Shown here: in pieces, positions 51,901 through 60,671 of the stretch | How the letters are laid out: each line of letters starts with the position of its first letter | How positions within the stretch are numbered: the first letter of the stretch is position 1 | Assembly (NCBI RefSeq): GCF_006442975.2 | Contig: NZ_CP083954.1 | Span: forward strand, 5,339,501-5,403,500 | Source of the DNA: Mesorhizobium sp. B2-1-1 | GTDB taxonomy: Bacteria; Pseudomonadota; Alphaproteobacteria; Rhizobiales; Rhizobiaceae | Reading direction: 5' to 3' | DNA: 64,000 bases | The notes under the pieces: model-generated | Told to the model about the DNA's origin: nothing | The model's input: only the letters and a program-made list of their open reading frames with translations | The model's database searches: none | Position numbers and translations under genes: made by a program

Positions 51901-53112
51901 CAGCTCAGCCCGCCGATCCGCATTCGCCTGGCCCGCTATGACGGCAGTTCCGCAAAGGTGATCGAGAAGGGCGTCCCGAAACGCCCCGTCTTGCTCATCC
52001 ATGGTTACAGTGCGAGCGGCACCACATTTGCTCATGCTGCCGTACCCGGCAACCTCGCTCAATCGCTGTGTGATGCTGGGCGCGATGTCTGGGTGCTCGA
52101 TATGCGATCGAGTTCAGGCCTGACTACCGCCACAGGCGGTTGGTCTTTTGAGGAGATGGCGGAGAATGACATTCCGATCGCCGTCCAACACGTGCTGGCT
52201 GCGACAGGGCAGGAAAGGCTCGATGTCGTCTGCCATTGCATGGGCGCGGCAATGTTCAGCATGGCAGTGCTTGGCGAGCATGATCGAAGGAATTTGCACA
52301 ATAAGATCGGGCGCGTGGTGTTTTCGCAAGTCGGCCCGGCAATGCTGTTGAGTTCGGCAAATGTGCTCGCCGCATATGTGATGCGATATGTACGTTATTT
52401 TCTTCAACTTGAAGACTATGTGTTTAGTCCGCATGGCGATATCTCGCTCGCCGGTCAATTGCTCGACAGAGCGCTCTCGGCAATGTGGCTGCCGTCCGAC
52501 GAGTATCGGCGCGAGAATCCCCTCTGGCCCCCAGGCAAAGCGACGCCTTGGGTCGGCACAAGACATCGGATGGACGCGCTCTATGCACGCACCTTCTCGC
52601 TCAACAATCTCTCTGACCTCGTACTCGACCACATCGACGATTTCTTCGGCCCGCTCAGCGTCGAGACAGTCTCGCAGGTCATACATTTTGCTGGCTTCAA
52701 CACCGTGACCGATCGCGCCGGCATAAATCGCTATGTGCTGCCGGACCGGGTGAGGGATCGACTGAGATTCCCGATGATGTCGATCCATGGAGCGGAAAAC
52801 GGTTTGGTCGCCCCCTCAACGCTAAGACTGATGCGAAATATGCTCAAAGGGGCCGGCGTGCCGCATTTGAACTCATCTCTGCATGCGGTCGAGGCGGTGC
52901 AATCGGAGGAAGAAATCAGGGATCTTATTGACAAAAGCGGCCAGTTCCTGGCGCTCGGCCAACCGTCCTACCTGACCTGGTGCATTGCCGGCCACGGTCA
53001 TCAGGATTGCCTGATCGGCAAAGACGCCTCGTCGATCTGCGGCGTTATAGCGAAATACCTAGGAATGCCGGATATCTCCGATATGCCGGGGCCCTTGGAG
53101 GAAAAGCCATGA
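48901..53112 (+). CDS. GMC oxidoreductase - alpha/beta hydrolase fusion
   Basis: 1403 residues, TTG start with GGAGG 6 bases upstream. Residues about 45-660 form a cholesterol-oxidase-like GMC flavoprotein (FDVVIVGSGYGGSVAAAELS; CRRCGDCATGCNYNAKESLD; HPLGGCAMGDDV; INPALTIAVLALRAI). Residues about 690-900 are a beta-rich linker domain. An alpha/beta hydrolase spans about 1000-1390: oxyanion region VLLIHGYSASGTTF, nucleophile elbow VVCHCMGAAMF with Cys (C1113) where Ser is usual, and a late His in GHGHQDCLIG. A 12-residue repeat lies at about 479-514. No signal peptide. It is coupled to the PhoD-like gene by a 4-base overlap. The likely substrate is a lipid or sterol-like ester/alcohol. Confidence 0.87.
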   Translation: MPVHIKAAPEPPRATAWLSHRLETLVHDFPQIADTERATVKGGYDFDVVIVGSGYGGSVAAAELSSCKDVQGQSLKICVLERGKEYLAGMFPSRLADLGGHIRFATPFAKRQRGVFDGLYDLRCSDDAVALVACGLGGGSLINAGVMEMPLLEIFREARWPTKIRRDTNLEETGKRLRDWLGAKPIRVTKPFLAKSEAIRNLAGGKARPAHITVASDCHTNHAGVAMSKCRRCGDCATGCNYNAKESLDLNLLRLARQSGVRIVTGATVLRVLRAGEGWQLDVNHTDGHLRDNQRKPFALLARRVILAAGTFGSTEILMRSQIRGIKFSDQLGSKFSANGDMLVVAHDLAARVNGVADETEDPAPNTKSEDCGRAVGPTITAMIDLRDGNAATDLVIQDLAVPGPLRRLFEESATTFDVLNRVADGDWAKHEPDPSRVDDAAVNPAAITNSLVLAMIGRDDAEGALALGPSMQNSADEMQGDPEKMRADGMQKDAEKLRADGVQKDAEKLLADGMLTVRWPELRLDPRLENHHARLGKLLRESGLGGRLVNNLLWRPLSDRLEAVFGRQRGPLLTVHPLGGCAMGDDVRQGVTDHCGRVFDAAAVGLRRTHEGLIVLDGSVVPTSLGINPALTIAVLALRAITELKEEWQLSGGRLINAPLPGNSRGETRPIYSTPRTNPAPTPTSIELTEQVRGKVPLAMRGNGVKPHMVELTLTTKPVVLTDLYALQTPRGRCLPIAHGRLRILRAGKEFDPIADQAYESHVALEAEISGSLHLFDLEKSRPVPRMLRAILAWALNRGMRDFAYRLVRQGQEWLRFTPPSGGASHLRLLDILHLCSRAGGVRLIEYDLHIDKVVEPEDLGTGARFDSSLFTQKKIRAVKRLTYARGASPWQQLMEMSVEVFPQMSKTVIGKKLPSLELNKRYLARQSVPLLRIVGQQDRVAALADLASFILYGFRVVLQIHALSFRRPDPPSAREPQRLPGAVPGLPAPQIDWLTLKGQLSPPIRIRLARYDGSSAKVIEKGVPKRPVLLIHGYSASGTTFAHAAVPGNLAQSLCDAGRDVWVLDMRSSSGLTTATGGWSFEEMAENDIPIAVQHVLAATGQERLDVVCHCMGAAMFSMAVLGEHDRRNLHNKIGRVVFSQVGPAMLLSSANVLAAYVMRYVRYFLQLEDYVFSPHGDISLAGQLLDRALSAMWLPSDEYRRENPLWPPGKATPWVGTRHRMDALYARTFSLNNLSDLVLDHIDDFFGPLSVETVSQVIHFAGFNTVTDRAGINRYVLPDRVRDRLRFPMMSIHGAENGLVAPSTLRLMRNMLKGAGVPHLNSSLHAVEAVQSEEEIRDLIDKSGQFLALGQPSYLTWCIAGHGHQDCLIGKDASSICGVIAKYLGMPDISDMPGPLEEKP
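50334..50441 (+). repeat. Three 36-bp in-frame tandem repeats inside the GMC-hydrolase gene
   Basis: Units at 50334-50369, 50370-50405 and 50406-50441, the last two nearly identical, with partial copies on both sides. Each encodes 12 residues of the form MQKDAEKLRADG, charged and helix-forming. They sit inside the GMC portion, before the C-terminal GMC motif, as a surface insertion. Confidence 0.85.
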
Positions 53113-54818
53113 CGCATTCTCTCCCCTCTGAAGCCAGGGCGCCCGCCTTCGGGGTGCGCGTAGAGGTCGAGGCGGGCAAGATCCTGGTGCAAGCGGCCGA
53201 TAGCGGAGGGCGGGGCTTGCCTCATGCAGCTTTCATTGTTCCCGTCTACGCAAAGGGCGACCGCCTGCACATGATCGGTCCGCCGGTTACGAGCCGCGGC
53301 GACGAGAAAGGACAGAGCGACGATAGCCTCTATAATAGTCTTCCGCATTACTATATTAAGCAACCCGCATCTCCTTACGTATTTGAAGTTCCGCTCCATG
53401 AGTGGCCTGAAGCGCAGCAGGTACTGGTCTTGCTGCTGTACGTTCAGGCGCAGGGTATTGGCGGCTTGGCTCGGTTACCGAAACTGCCCGACGCGGCGGG
53501 ATCACCACCTGAAATCCTCGACACAGGTTCGCATGCCAAGAACGCGGTGAAGAGGGCCGCCGAGGCTATTCGGTATGCGCTCGAGACTGACACATTGGAT
53601 GATTTGCGAGGTGGCCTGATCGTCGGCAGGCCTGGAAGGTCGCACAGAAGCCATCGGCACAAGAGCGATGCCCGCGCGGTATCGAACCTTTCATTCGCTC
53701 TCGCAAGTTGCCAATACCCCAGTGATTTCCTCGACCACATGCCCGACGGTCAGCATGCGACACGAGGGCCCGCGGATGCGTCTCTGCTCGCGCTCGGCGA
53801 TCTACTGGGCAAACCCGGCGCCCCAACGTTGCTGCTGCTGGCCGGCGATCAGGTATATATCGACGCTACGGCAGGGCTTTTCGACCCTAAGGTAGTCAAC
53901 GACCGATTCCGAATACCCTACGAACGCCGGGGCCAGAGCCGCGGTGTGAAGGCGGTGATGCAGCGCTTGGACATGGCGGTTGAAATGATGCTGGACGATC
54001 ATGAGATTCGCGACAATTGGGCAAAAGACCCTGACCCGGCGATGCGCAAGAATGATATCGTCATAAAGCCTGGGAAGCTGGCTTACTTCAGGTACGAACG
54101 TGGCAAGACCGAGGTGCTGGAAAAGCGCCTGCCGGCACACATCTGGCGAGACGATTTAACCCACAACGGTATGCCATTCTTCCTTTGCGACACGCGCACC
54201 GAACGTCAAGGACGGACGGTTTCGAACTGGTGCGAAGCGCGGATCATGGGTTCAACGCAATTCGCCAAACTTTGTGAATGGCTTACCAAGCCTGAACACA
54301 CCGAAATGCCCAAATTTGTTCTCACATCCTCGGCAGTGCTGCCGCGGCGGCGGGAGGTGGCCGAGGCCCCCACTTGTGCCTTGCGTTCGGACGCGTGGGA
54401 TGGATACCCGTTTTCCTTACATAAACTGCTCAGGTTCGTGTGCAACAAGGAAATAAAGGGACTGGTATTCCTGTCGGGTGACGAGCACGTGAGCAGCCTG
54501 GTCACCGCTCGTGTAACAAACAGCAAAACCGGCAAGCAGAGCATCCTGCATTGTATCCACAGTTCGGCGCTGTACGCGCCATATCCGTTTGCGAACGGAA
54601 CTGCCGACAATTTCCAGGCCAATGAGACTTTTTGCTTTCCCGATCCCGATCCTGAGCAGGGGCCGTATTGTTGCGAGGTGCAGACAAGTTTCGCCCCTGG
54701 CGACGGTTTCGCGCTTGTAACGACATGCCGCCGCCGTTCGCATTGGCGTCTGGATGTCAAGTTCCACGACAGCGGGGGGCTCAAGGAGAACGGAACCTTC
54801 ACGCGCGACCTAGAGTAA
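53109..54818 (+). CDS. PhoD-like metallophosphatase/phosphodiesterase
   Basis: 569 residues from the ATG at 53109, overlapping the preceding stop codon by 4 bases. The PhoD core is visible: SFALASCQYPSDF, LLLLAGDQVYIDATAG (metal Asp), MMLDDHEIRDNW (D/H/N ligands), KFVLTSSAVLP and GLVFLSGDEHVSS (C-terminal His). The first 190 residues are a beta-rich domain of unknown type. No export signal, unlike classic PhoD, so it may act on cytoplasmic phosphodiesters. Operon partner of the GMC-hydrolase fusion. Confidence 0.85.
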   Translation: MTHSLPSEARAPAFGVRVEVEAGKILVQAADSGGRGLPHAAFIVPVYAKGDRLHMIGPPVTSRGDEKGQSDDSLYNSLPHYYIKQPASPYVFEVPLHEWPEAQQVLVLLLYVQAQGIGGLARLPKLPDAAGSPPEILDTGSHAKNAVKRAAEAIRYALETDTLDDLRGGLIVGRPGRSHRSHRHKSDARAVSNLSFALASCQYPSDFLDHMPDGQHATRGPADASLLALGDLLGKPGAPTLLLLAGDQVYIDATAGLFDPKVVNDRFRIPYERRGQSRGVKAVMQRLDMAVEMMLDDHEIRDNWAKDPDPAMRKNDIVIKPGKLAYFRYERGKTEVLEKRLPAHIWRDDLTHNGMPFFLCDTRTERQGRTVSNWCEARIMGSTQFAKLCEWLTKPEHTEMPKFVLTSSAVLPRRREVAEAPTCALRSDAWDGYPFSLHKLLRFVCNKEIKGLVFLSGDEHVSSLVTARVTNSKTGKQSILHCIHSSALYAPYPFANGTADNFQANETFCFPDPDPEQGPYCCEVQTSFAPGDGFALVTTCRRRSHWRLDVKFHDSGGLKENGTFTRDLE

Positions 54819-55036
54819 TAGCTGCGCGTGAAATAAGGCTTCACTCAGTTTTTCTCACTATACCAAGCGGCCCGCGCTCGATCAGGCGCGGCGGCAGCTA
54901 TTTATCCCGAGATAATCGTCTCTGAGGCCGCATGTCCAAACGATCGCCTGCCCTTTGCATGAGCCTGTGTAGCCGCTCCCCATAAGGAAACGTCGCCATG
55001 AAGCGAAAACGCTTGGCCGGCAATCGGTCTCCTCAA

Positions 55037-55073
55037 TCACAATGGTGGCGGACAGGGTCCGCCACCATTGTGA
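55037..55073. terminator. Perfect 17-bp hairpin downstream of proX
   Basis: Arms TCACAATGGTGGCGGAC and GTCCGCCACCATTGTGA pair perfectly across a 3-base loop. It lies between the PhoD-like gene and the convergent proX gene, 30 bases from the proX stop. No T tract on either strand. Bidirectional terminator or stabilising element. Confidence 0.6.
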
Positions 55074-55102
55074 TAACAGGCCACGATAGAGGCCTGCCCG
55101 GA

Positions 55103-56155
55103 TTATTTCCCGGCGGCAGCCGCATTCTTTACCCAGCCATCGAACTCCGACTGATTTGCGGCAATCCAGTCGTTGGCGATCTTCTTGATCTCGGCGTCGG
55201 TCTTGTTGCCGGCCCCCAGATCGCCTTCCCACTGGCTCCAGATGTCCAGCGACCATTTCGCTTGTTCGATGAATTTCTTGGCCGCCGGATTGTCAGCCAG
55301 GAACTTCTTGTTGGCGAGCGTGCGCCAGTTCCATGGGCCAACCGCCATGCGGCATGGGTTCTGCCCCCCCGCACAGCCAACCACGTCCTTGACCTCGTGC
55401 GTCTTCGGTTTCGATACGCCCTCGGGAAGAGCGTCATACGGGATCGGCAGCCACACCACGTCCTTGCCGGGCTTCAGCCGATAGACGATCCAGGATGGGC
55501 TCCAGGTGTAAAGAAGGATCGGCTCTCCTCGGTCGGCCCGCGCAAAGACCTCGCCGATCAGCGGCTCGTATTTGGCGCGGATGGAGCGCACCGTATCGCT
55601 CAAGCCGAACTCCTTGACCTGGAAATCGACGACGTCACCGCACTTCCAAGCGGGATCGCAATTCACCAGATTGGCTTTTCCGTCACCGTCGGTGTCGAAC
55701 AAGGCGGCGATCTTCGGGTCCTTCAGTTGCGAGACATTGGTGATGTTGTTGGCTTCGGCTGTCTTCTTGTCGATCATGTAGCCGTTGATGCCGCCGCCCG
55801 CGATCGTGCCTTCATTGATCAGTTCGACCGTATCCGAGATCTGTGCGATGGCGGGCTCGGCCTGCGGCCAGTTGATGTCGCCGGTCATGTCGAGGTCGTC
55901 CTGCGAAATGGCCTGCAGGATCGCCGACATGTTCATGGTCGACAACTTTACGTCGTAACCGAGTTTCTCGAGGCCCGCTATCAGGACCTGGTCCTGAATA
56001 TAGTTGGCGCCCAGGCTGTCGGAGGACGTGAAACGAATGGTCTTGCCTTCGCCAGGCTTATCCTGCGCAAAACTCTGCCCACCCATCATGGTTGCTGCAA
56101 CAGCCATGGCGCAGGCCAGTCTCAGCCCTTTGCGGTATCGATAATTCGCCGACAT
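55103..56155 (-). CDS. proX: Glycine betaine/quaternary amine-type ABC substrate-binding protein
   Basis: 350 residues from the ATG at 56155 (GGGGAGA upstream). Sec signal MSANYRYRKGLRLACAMAVA with A-rich cleavage region ending SFAQ. OpuAC/ProX fold: IRFTSSDSLGANYIQDQVLI, DMTGDINWPQ, and a distinctive pair of Cys motifs (NCDPAWKCG; GCAGGQNPC) as in ProX-type proteins with disulfides. Binds glycine betaine, proline betaine or a related quaternary amine; the neighbours suggest a nitrogen-heterocycle betaine. Last gene of the minus-strand proV-proW-proX run. Confidence 0.88.
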   Translation of the reverse strand: MSANYRYRKGLRLACAMAVAATMMGGQSFAQDKPGEGKTIRFTSSDSLGANYIQDQVLIAGLEKLGYDVKLSTMNMSAILQAISQDDLDMTGDINWPQAEPAIAQISDTVELINEGTIAGGGINGYMIDKKTAEANNITNVSQLKDPKIAALFDTDGDGKANLVNCDPAWKCGDVVDFQVKEFGLSDTVRSIRAKYEPLIGEVFARADRGEPILLYTWSPSWIVYRLKPGKDVVWLPIPYDALPEGVSKPKTHEVKDVVGCAGGQNPCRMAVGPWNWRTLANKKFLADNPAAKKFIEQAKWSLDIWSQWEGDLGAGNKTDAEIKKIANDWIAANQSEFDGWVKNAAAAGK

Positions 56156-56211
56156 GTATTCTCCCCTTGTTGTGATATTTGTTGCGTCGTTCCGCCTGAT
56201 CGAGACGGTGT

Positions 56212-57150
56212 TCAAACCTGCTGGTGGTTCGTTTCGAAACTCCCCGCTTCCTCATTTCTGGGACGCAGCAACTGAGCCAGGGCGGCCCGGATGCCCCGGG
56301 TTGGTCCGGCCTTGTCCTGGTTGGCCAGGCCCTGCGTGATGCGATCGAGGATCATGGCTAGCAGGACGATGGCGATGCCGCCGACGGCAGCCATGCCGAC
56401 ATCGAGACGTCCCAGCCCCTGCAGGACCACAAGTCCGAGCCCTTCGGCCCCGATCATGGATACGATCACCGACATGACCATAGCCATCAGTACTGTCTGG
56501 TTGAGGCCGCCCAGAATGGTTGGCAAGGCCAATGGAAGTTGGACTTCCCAGAGAAGTTGGCGATCGGTGGCACCGAAGGCCCGCCCCGCCTCGACCATCT
56601 CCTTGTCGACAAGACGAATCCCGAGATTGGTGAAGCGGATCAGCGGCGATATCGCCGCCACGATGACCGCGACTGCCCCAGGCACCGTTCCGACGCCGAA
56701 CAGCATGACCACCGGGACCAGGTAGACGAAGCTGGGCGTCGTCTGCATGACATCGAGCACCGGCCGCACGATGGTCCAGGCGCGATCGTGGCGCGCGCAC
56801 AGGATTCCGATTGGAATGCCAAGAATGACGCACACCACGATTGCCGTGGCGATGAGCGACAGGGTGGTAATCGCTTCCGCCCACAGGCCCATGAAGGCAA
56901 TCAGGGTCAGCGAAAGCAGCGTGAATATAGCCACGCCACGCGATGCGGAGCGCCATGCGATGAGGGCAAAGATCCCGATCAGGATCGGAAACGGAATGGC
57001 ATGGAGTCCATGGTCGATCGCGGTCAGAAGGGTCTCGACGGGCCACTTGATGGTCTGGAAAAGTGGCCGGAAATGCATTGCCAGCCAGCGGACGCCGACC
57101 TGGATCCATTGGTCCAGCGGGATGACATAGAGATTATCGACATCCAGCAT
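56212..57150 (-). CDS. proW: Glycine betaine/proline-type ABC transporter permease
   Basis: 312 residues. ProW family: an N-terminal membrane segment, then a canonical permease core (IPIGILCARHDRAWTIVRPV, MQTTPSFVYLVPVVMLFGVG) with the EAA loop AGRAFGATDRQLLWEVQLPL. About six to seven membrane helices. Starts 2 bases after the proV stop. Confidence 0.9.
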   Translation of the reverse strand: MLDVDNLYVIPLDQWIQVGVRWLAMHFRPLFQTIKWPVETLLTAIDHGLHAIPFPILIGIFALIAWRSASRGVAIFTLLSLTLIAFMGLWAEAITTLSLIATAIVVCVILGIPIGILCARHDRAWTIVRPVLDVMQTTPSFVYLVPVVMLFGVGTVPGAVAVIVAAISPLIRFTNLGIRLVDKEMVEAGRAFGATDRQLLWEVQLPLALPTILGGLNQTVLMAMVMSVIVSMIGAEGLGLVVLQGLGRLDVGMAAVGGIAIVLLAMILDRITQGLANQDKAGPTRGIRAALAQLLRPRNEEAGSFETNHQQV

Positions 57151-57152
57151 GA

Positions 57153-58346
57153 TCAGGCCTCCGCTCCCCGGGATTGCGAGGAAGCCGCCGCCGGAGCGCC
57201 AATGCGGGACAGTATCTGGAGTGGATCGACACGCCCCAAATATCGGCCGCCCTCGTCAACAACGGCTATCGGCCGGTCTCGATGGCACAGGCTGGCCACC
57301 ACCGACAGCTTTTCCGTGCCGCATACCGTCTCATAGTCCTTGCTCATCAATGATTGGATCGCCGAACCATCGGCGAGGCGTGGCAACTGGCGTGGTCCGA
57401 CGACACCCACGACCTGCATCGAATCGTCGACGATGAACACCGGTTCGCCATCGGCATCGCGGCCGCCGGACGCACGTCCGTCTAGCCGGAGCGGGCTGCT
57501 TTCCACCATCACGGAACTCGCATCGAACAGATGGGCCCGGTTGACGTCGCGGGTGAAGGCTGCGACGTAGTCATTGCCGGGCTTGGTCACGATGTCCTGC
57601 GGAACGCCTTCGCGCATCACCATTCCATCCGCCATGATGGCGACCCTGCTTCCGAGCTTCAGCGCCTCCTGGAAATCATGCGTGATGAACAGGATGGTCT
57701 TGTGGAAAGTCCTGTGCAGGCGCAGCAGTTCGTCCTGCATTTCGCTGCGGATGAGTGGGTCCAGCGCGCTGAAAGCCTCGTCCATGATCAGGACATCGGC
57801 ATCCGTGGCGAGTGCGCGGGCCAATCCGACGCGCTGACGCATGCCGCCGCTCAGCGTACCGGGAAGATGATTTGCCCACGAAGCCAGCCCGACGACCTCC
57901 AGCACCTCCATCACCTTCTTCCTGCGCGCGGCGGCTGGCACACCGCGCAGTTTCAGGCCGAACTCGGCATTCTCCAACACCGTTCTGTTCGGCAACAGGC
58001 CGAAGTGCTGGAACACCATGGAGATACGCGTCCGGCGGATTTCGCGCAGCCGCGCTTCGCTGGCGCCGGTGATCTCCTCGCCATCGATAAGGATGCGCCC
58101 TGCATTCGGCTCGATGAGGCGATTGATGCATCGCGCAAGCGTCGACTTACCGGAGCCGGACAAGCCCATGATCATGTAAATCGAACCGACGGGAACGGAC
58201 AGCGACACGTCGCTCAAGCCGACGACCTGCCCGGTCTTCTGGAGCACAGCTTCCTTTGTCTCGCCAGACTTCAGCATGGCCAAAGCCGATTCCGGCGATC
58301 TGCCGAAAATCTTGTACACGCCCTCGACCGTTATGCGATCCGTCAC
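57153..58346 (-). CDS. proV: Glycine betaine/proline-type ABC transporter ATPase with CBS domains
   Basis: 397 residues, GTG start at 58346 with GGAGG 6 bases upstream (an earlier GTG at 58400 lacks one). Walker A IMGLSGSGKST, Q-loop MVFQHFGLLP, signature LSGGMRQRVGLARA, Walker B VLIMDEAFSALDP. The C-terminal part (about 270-380) holds two CBS-like halves (VFIVDDSMQVVGVVG; PIAVVDEGGRYLGRVDPLQI), as in ProV/OpuAA osmosensing ATPases. Divergent from the cysteine hydrolase gene. Confidence 0.92.
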   Translation of the reverse strand: MTDRITVEGVYKIFGRSPESALAMLKSGETKEAVLQKTGQVVGLSDVSLSVPVGSIYMIMGLSGSGKSTLARCINRLIEPNAGRILIDGEEITGASEARLREIRRTRISMVFQHFGLLPNRTVLENAEFGLKLRGVPAAARRKKVMEVLEVVGLASWANHLPGTLSGGMRQRVGLARALATDADVLIMDEAFSALDPLIRSEMQDELLRLHRTFHKTILFITHDFQEALKLGSRVAIMADGMVMREGVPQDIVTKPGNDYVAAFTRDVNRAHLFDASSVMVESSPLRLDGRASGGRDADGEPVFIVDDSMQVVGVVGPRQLPRLADGSAIQSLMSKDYETVCGTEKLSVVASLCHRDRPIAVVDEGGRYLGRVDPLQILSRIGAPAAASSQSRGAEA

Positions 58347-58567
58347 ACCTGTCCTCCACTCCTGGCCTGGCGGACGATAGTCAGCACATTCCAGAGCCAC
58401 GATCCCGATTAATGAAGATAGAACTGCACCCGCCGTCTTCCCCCGTTCGGCAGGATACCCGCCTAGCCCAATGCTATGAAGGAAAGCATACGGCTCGCGG
58501 GTTCGATGATATAGGCTCTCCGCTACCCGGATAGGTATAATCCGGGACGCCTGTATGGAGGAACGGC

Positions 58568-59230
58568 GTGCTGGCTTCGCCTAAAAACCCTGCCCTCATG
58601 GTCGTGGACATGCAGAACGATTTCGTGCGCAGGCATGCGCCGATGGAGGTTGCATCCGCGCGCGAAACCATACCTTCGATCAGCAGACTCATTGCGGCGT
58701 TTCGCGGCAACGGCAAGGCGGTGGTATTCACGCGATACGTTGCCGACCCCCTGTATCAGGCCTTGGCCGGCAAGCTGACCTGGATCAAGCTGACCGATGC
58801 GCCGACCCATGCGTGCGTGCCGGGCTTCATGCGATCCTACGGCGATGTCGAGGGCCTGCGGGATGCCGCGGAGGTGATCGACGAGCTTGCGCCACAGGAT
58901 GGCGATATCGTGCTGGACAAGGTCTATTTCAGCGCCTTTCATGCCACGGATCTTGCCAAGACGCTCAAGCTGCTTGCGGTAGACGGTCTGGTATTCGTCG
59001 GCACGGTAGCGGAGATGTGCGTCGAAGATAGCTGCCGTCACGCCGTGCATTTCGGTTATCCCACGATTGTGGTGGAGGATGCTGTTTCTTCCAACCATCC
59101 GCCCAGCCGGCAGGCCATGCTCGATGCTTTCGCACGCAACTACGGCTGGGTGATGACCACGGACCGGCTCCTGGATTCTTTCGCGGTCGGGCAAGCGGGA
59201 TGCGAGGTCTTGAACCTACCGCAGCGGTGA
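58568..59230 (+). CDS. Cysteine hydrolase, isochorismatase-like
   Basis: 220 residues, GTG start with GGAGG 6 bases upstream. Triad D14 (ALMVVDMQNDF), K118 (IVLDKVYFSAF) and C151 (GTVAEMCVEDS). A small amide or carbamoyl hydrolase. Convergent with the NIPSNAP gene; the 3' ends overlap by 15 bases. Within the betaine/monooxygenase cluster it is a candidate for hydrolysing an N-formyl or amide ring-cleavage product. Confidence 0.87.
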   Translation: MLASPKNPALMVVDMQNDFVRRHAPMEVASARETIPSISRLIAAFRGNGKAVVFTRYVADPLYQALAGKLTWIKLTDAPTHACVPGFMRSYGDVEGLRDAAEVIDELAPQDGDIVLDKVYFSAFHATDLAKTLKLLAVDGLVFVGTVAEMCVEDSCRHAVHFGYPTIVVEDAVSSNHPPSRQAMLDAFARNYGWVMTTDRLLDSFAVGQAGCEVLNLPQR

Positions 59231-59530
59231 AAAATCGGTCGGGATCAGGATTCGGTTTTCCATCGTTTCGATATTCTCGGTGAGCTTGACCGTAAACGCC
59301 CGCCACGCGGGATCTTCGGCCAGCCGCTGACGCCGCTCGGCGCGGTCGTTCAGGTTGCTATAGCCCCATAGATGCACGACATGGTTGAGAGGTCCGATCT
59401 CGGTGCGGAAATAGCCGATCAGGTTGCCCAAGATCGGCTGCTGGATGGCAAGGCCTTCCTCGCTGATAAGTTGCATGTATCTGGCGAGACGGCCGGCCCT
59501 TATCTTGTAGATGCGTTCCTCGACAATCAT
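59216..59530 (-). CDS. NIPSNAP family protein
   Basis: 104 residues, a dimeric alpha-beta barrel-type protein of the NIPSNAP family (EERIYKIRAGRLARYMQL; IGYFRTEIGPLNHVVHLWGY; AFTVKLTENIETMENRIL). Found beside ring-cleavage and degradation enzymes in many bacteria; biochemical role unclear. Last gene of the minus-strand run flavin reductase, ALDH, LLM oxygenase, NIPSNAP; 16 bases after the LLM stop. Confidence 0.87.
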   Translation of the reverse strand: MIVEERIYKIRAGRLARYMQLISEEGLAIQQPILGNLIGYFRTEIGPLNHVVHLWGYSNLNDRAERRQRLAEDPAWRAFTVKLTENIETMENRILIPTDFSPLR

Positions 59531-59546
59531 GGCGCGACAGCTCCCA

Positions 59547-60629
59547 TCAGGCGATCACCCGCGACTTTTCCCTGCCCGCTTCCTTCTCGCGCATCGCAAA
59601 TACGGGCATCACTTCCTTGATGAACAACGCCAGCGATTTCTTCTGCACTTCAAACGGCAGGTCGAAGGCGAGGCCGAGGCAGAACTGGTCTACGCCCGCC
59701 GCTTCATAGACCATCAGCTTTTCGACCACCTCGTCCGGCGTGCCGAACAGGAGATTGTCGCGGATCGACCGCGGATCGTAGTCGCCGCTGTTGCCAACGG
59801 TGTCGTAAGAAACCGCTTCAGGAAAGCCGTTCTTCACCGTGCCGATGTTCTGGAACAGGTTCTCGAAGCTGCGCCCATATTGATAGCTGTAGCGAACCGG
59901 CAGTTCCCAGTCCTCGGGACGTTCATACACGCAAGTGCGGCGCAGCATCATGAACCGCGGCCTCGGCACTTCGGGATGATCCTGGACCGCCTTCTTGAAC
60001 TTGTCGCCGAGAATGCCGATTTCCGCGACCGGCCGCGACAACGGCGTGGAGAGGATGTTGTGGCCATTGCGCACCGCCCAATCGAATGTGCCGGGGTCAC
60101 GCGCCGCCACCCAGATGGGCGGGTTGGGTTGCTGCAAGGGCTTCGGCACCGAGGTTGCCAGCGGGAAGTGGTAATACTTACCCTCGTGGGCGTAGTCGCC
60201 TGCCCATAATTTCTGGACTGCCGGCAGCAGTTCCTGCATGTAGGCGCCGCCTTCCTGTTGCGGGATGCCTCCCGCCATACGGTCAAATTCATACTGATAG
60301 GCGCCGCGGGCGATGCCGAATTCCAGCCGCCCTCCCGTCAGGTGATCGCAAAGTGCGGCCTCTCCCGCGAGACGGATCGGGGTCCAGTACGGCGCGACGA
60401 TGGTGGCGGTGCCAAGCCGGATCTGTTCGGTATGAGCTCCCCACCAGACCAGCAACTGGAACGGGCCGGGCGCGATCGTGAATTCAATCGTGTGATGCTC
60501 GGGCGACCAGGCGGTCTCGAAGCCGCCGGCATCGGCCATACGGACCAGTTCCAGCGTCTCAGCCGCCACCTGGCGCATATCCTTGTCGGGACTGAACCTC
60601 TCCATGTTCAGGGAAACGGAAAATTTCAT
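59547..60629 (-). CDS. LLM-class flavin-dependent monooxygenase (oxygenase component)
   Basis: 360 residues, bacterial-luciferase-like barrel: FETAWSPEHHTIEF, RLGTATIVAPYWTPIRLAGE, GRLEFGIARGAYQYEFDRMA and PPIWVAARDPGTFDWAVRNG. These blocks resemble the oxygenase component of two-component flavin monooxygenases that open N-heteroaromatic rings, such as trigonelline monooxygenase (TgnB type), from memory of that family. The partner reductase is encoded two genes upstream. Uses reduced FMN and oxygen. Substrate by context: a betaine imported by ProXWV. Confidence 0.85.
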   Translation of the reverse strand: MKFSVSLNMERFSPDKDMRQVAAETLELVRMADAGGFETAWSPEHHTIEFTIAPGPFQLLVWWGAHTEQIRLGTATIVAPYWTPIRLAGEAALCDHLTGGRLEFGIARGAYQYEFDRMAGGIPQQEGGAYMQELLPAVQKLWAGDYAHEGKYYHFPLATSVPKPLQQPNPPIWVAARDPGTFDWAVRNGHNILSTPLSRPVAEIGILGDKFKKAVQDHPEVPRPRFMMLRRTCVYERPEDWELPVRYSYQYGRSFENLFQNIGTVKNGFPEAVSYDTVGNSGDYDPRSIRDNLLFGTPDEVVEKLMVYEAAGVDQFCLGLAFDLPFEVQKKSLALFIKEVMPVFAMREKEAGREKSRVIA

Positions 60630-60671
60630 GGCAATGACCTTTTCGAATATTAGGGAACCGTCGGATGAGCG

